DNA of 64,000 bases, taken from NCBI GenBank assembly GCA_022414725.1, contig CM039464.1:48989697-49053696 (forward strand), in the 5' to 3' direction. Under the pieces are notes generated by a model. The model was not told the DNA's origin and ran no database searches. It saw nothing but the letters and a program-made list of their open reading frames with translations. This document shows, piece by piece, positions 62,706 to 64,000 of the stretch. Each line of letters begins with the position of its first letter. Position 1 is the first letter of the stretch. The position numbers and the translations under genes are program-made. Origin of the DNA: Microglena sp. YARC. Lineage: Eukaryota; Chlorophyta; Chlorophyceae; Chlamydomonadales; Chlamydomonadaceae.

Positions 62706-64000
62706 GTGAGTGGTGGTGGTAGTGGTGGTGGTGGTGGAGGTGCAGGTTGAGTGATTACAGGTGATTGGTGGAGGTGGTGGTGGGGGTGGAGTTGGAGGTG
62801 GAGTGATTACAGGTGATTGGTGGAGGTGGAAGTGGAATTGGTGGTGGGGGTGGAGTTGGAGTGATAACAGGTGATTGGTGGAGATGGTGGTGGAATAGTT
62901 GGTGGGGGTGGAGTTGGAAGTGGATTGATCACAGGTGATTGGTGGAGGTGGTAGTGGAGTTGGTGGTGGGGGTGGAGTTGGAGGTGGAGTGATTACAGGT
63001 GATTGGTGGAGGTGGTAGTGGAGTTGGTGGTGGGGGTGGAGTTGGAGGTGGAGTGATTACAGGTGATTGGTGGAGGTGGTTGTGAAGTTGGAAGTGGATT
63101 GATTACGGGTGATTGGTGGAGGTGGTAGTGGAGTTGTTGGTGGGGGTGGAGTTGGAGGTGGAGTTATTACAGGTGAGTGGTAAAGGTGGTAGTGGAGGTG
63201 GTGGTGGAGTTGGAAGTGGAAGTGGATTGATTACAGGTGATTGGTGGAGGTGGTAGTGGAGTTGTTGGTGGGGGTGGAGGTGGAGGTGGAGTTATTACAG
63301 GTGAGTGGTAAAGGTGGTAGTGGAGGTGGTGGTGGAGTTGGAAGTGGAAGTGGATTGATTACAGGTGATTGGTGGAGGTGGTAGTGGAGTTGGTGGTGGG
63401 GGTGGAGGTGGAGGTGGAGTTATTACAGGTGAGTGGTAAAGGTGGTAGTGGAGGTGGTGGTGGAGTTGGAAGTGGAAGTGGATTGATTACAGGTGATTGG
63501 TGGAGGTGGTAGTGGAGTTGGTGGTGGGGGTGGAGGTGGAGGTGGAGGTGGAGGTTGAGTGATTATAGGTGATTGGTGGAGTTGGTGGTGGAGGTGGTGG
63601 TGGAGGTGGAGGTGGTGGCGGAGGTGGAGTTGGTGGTGGAGGTGGAGTTGAGGTGGTGGTTGTGGTGGTGGAATATGAGTTGTTGGTGGTGGCAGAGTTG
63701 GAGTTTTTGTTGTTGGAGTTGGCATTGGTGGTGGCGGTAAAGTTTGTGTTGAGTTGGTGGTGTAGTTGGCATTGATGGTGGTGGAGTTGGAGTTTTTTTT
63801 TAGTTCGAGTTGGCATTGGTGGTGGTGTTCTTGTTTGTGTTGGCATTGTTGGTGGTGGAGTTGGATTTGGTATTGGTGCTGGCGTTGGGGTTGGCATTGA
63901 TGGTGGTGGTGGAGTTGGAATTGGCATTGGTAGTGGTGGAGTTGGAGTCCGTGGTGGAGTTAGAGTTGGCGTTGGAGTTTTTGTTTGCCAATCGACATCG
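62706..64000 (+). repeat. ECD intron 5: exon 5 donor echoes expanded into GTGGAG minisatellite
   Basis: Units contain GATTACAGGTGATTGGTGGA, matching the exon end plus donor (TATTACAGGTGAGTGGTGG), repeated more than ten times every 45-120 bp, then degenerating into GTTGGTGGTGGAG repeats to the window end. Minus-strand Pro/Thr/Ser frames are artefacts. Confidence 0.88.

Overview
The window is nuclear DNA of a eukaryote with long introns, most likely a green-lineage alga. The evidence is GT-AG introns, a plant/archaeal-style tyrosyl-tRNA synthetase, a Tousled-like kinase and short TTTAGGG-type interstitial repeats. The species cannot be fixed from sequence alone. Unique coding sequence is a small fraction; introns and intergenic DNA are dominated by tandem repeats and small DNA transposons. 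A run of exactly 1000 N (46303-47302) is a scaffold gap, and the sequence just right of it is indel-rich.

Layout: (1) 1-12789, plus strand, the 3' part of an unrecognised gene ending in a very large exon that encodes a Lys/Arg/Ala-rich protein with fifteen 39-residue repeats. (2) 12790-17337, intergenic: a tRNA-related SINE candidate, tandem transposon-end repeats, an ATTAC microsatellite and a Harbinger-like element. (3) 17338-41818, plus strand, a complete Tousled-like kinase gene in 14 exons; the coding exons sum to 2388 bp (795 codons plus stop) with every phase compatible. (4) 41819-46302, 3' repeats, small transposons and unassigned DNA. (5) 47303-52874, minus strand, a cytosolic tyrosyl-tRNA synthetase gene, partly recoverable and full of indels. 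(6) 53396-62705 and beyond, plus strand, the first five exons of an ecdysoneless/SGT1-family gene, divergent from the synthetase across a 521-bp shared promoter region.

The most striking feature is a repeat architecture I call exon echoes. Next to almost every exon the intron holds tandem, degenerate copies of a segment spanning the splice junction: either exon 3' end + donor + intron start, or intron end + acceptor + exon 5' start. It occurs in all four genes and at more than 20 junctions, with 1 to about 10 copies each. Echoes retain recognisable GT, GC or AG splice dinucleotides, and in one case (TLK exon 4) stay in frame and open. Because echoes are paralogous to each other, they act as built-in empty sites: several transposons interrupt single echoes, so their ends and target duplications (TA; 8 bp) can be read directly.

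Kinase, synthetase and ecdysoneless homologue are housekeeping or cell-cycle/RNA-processing genes of separate pathways; nothing suggests an operon or cluster with one function.
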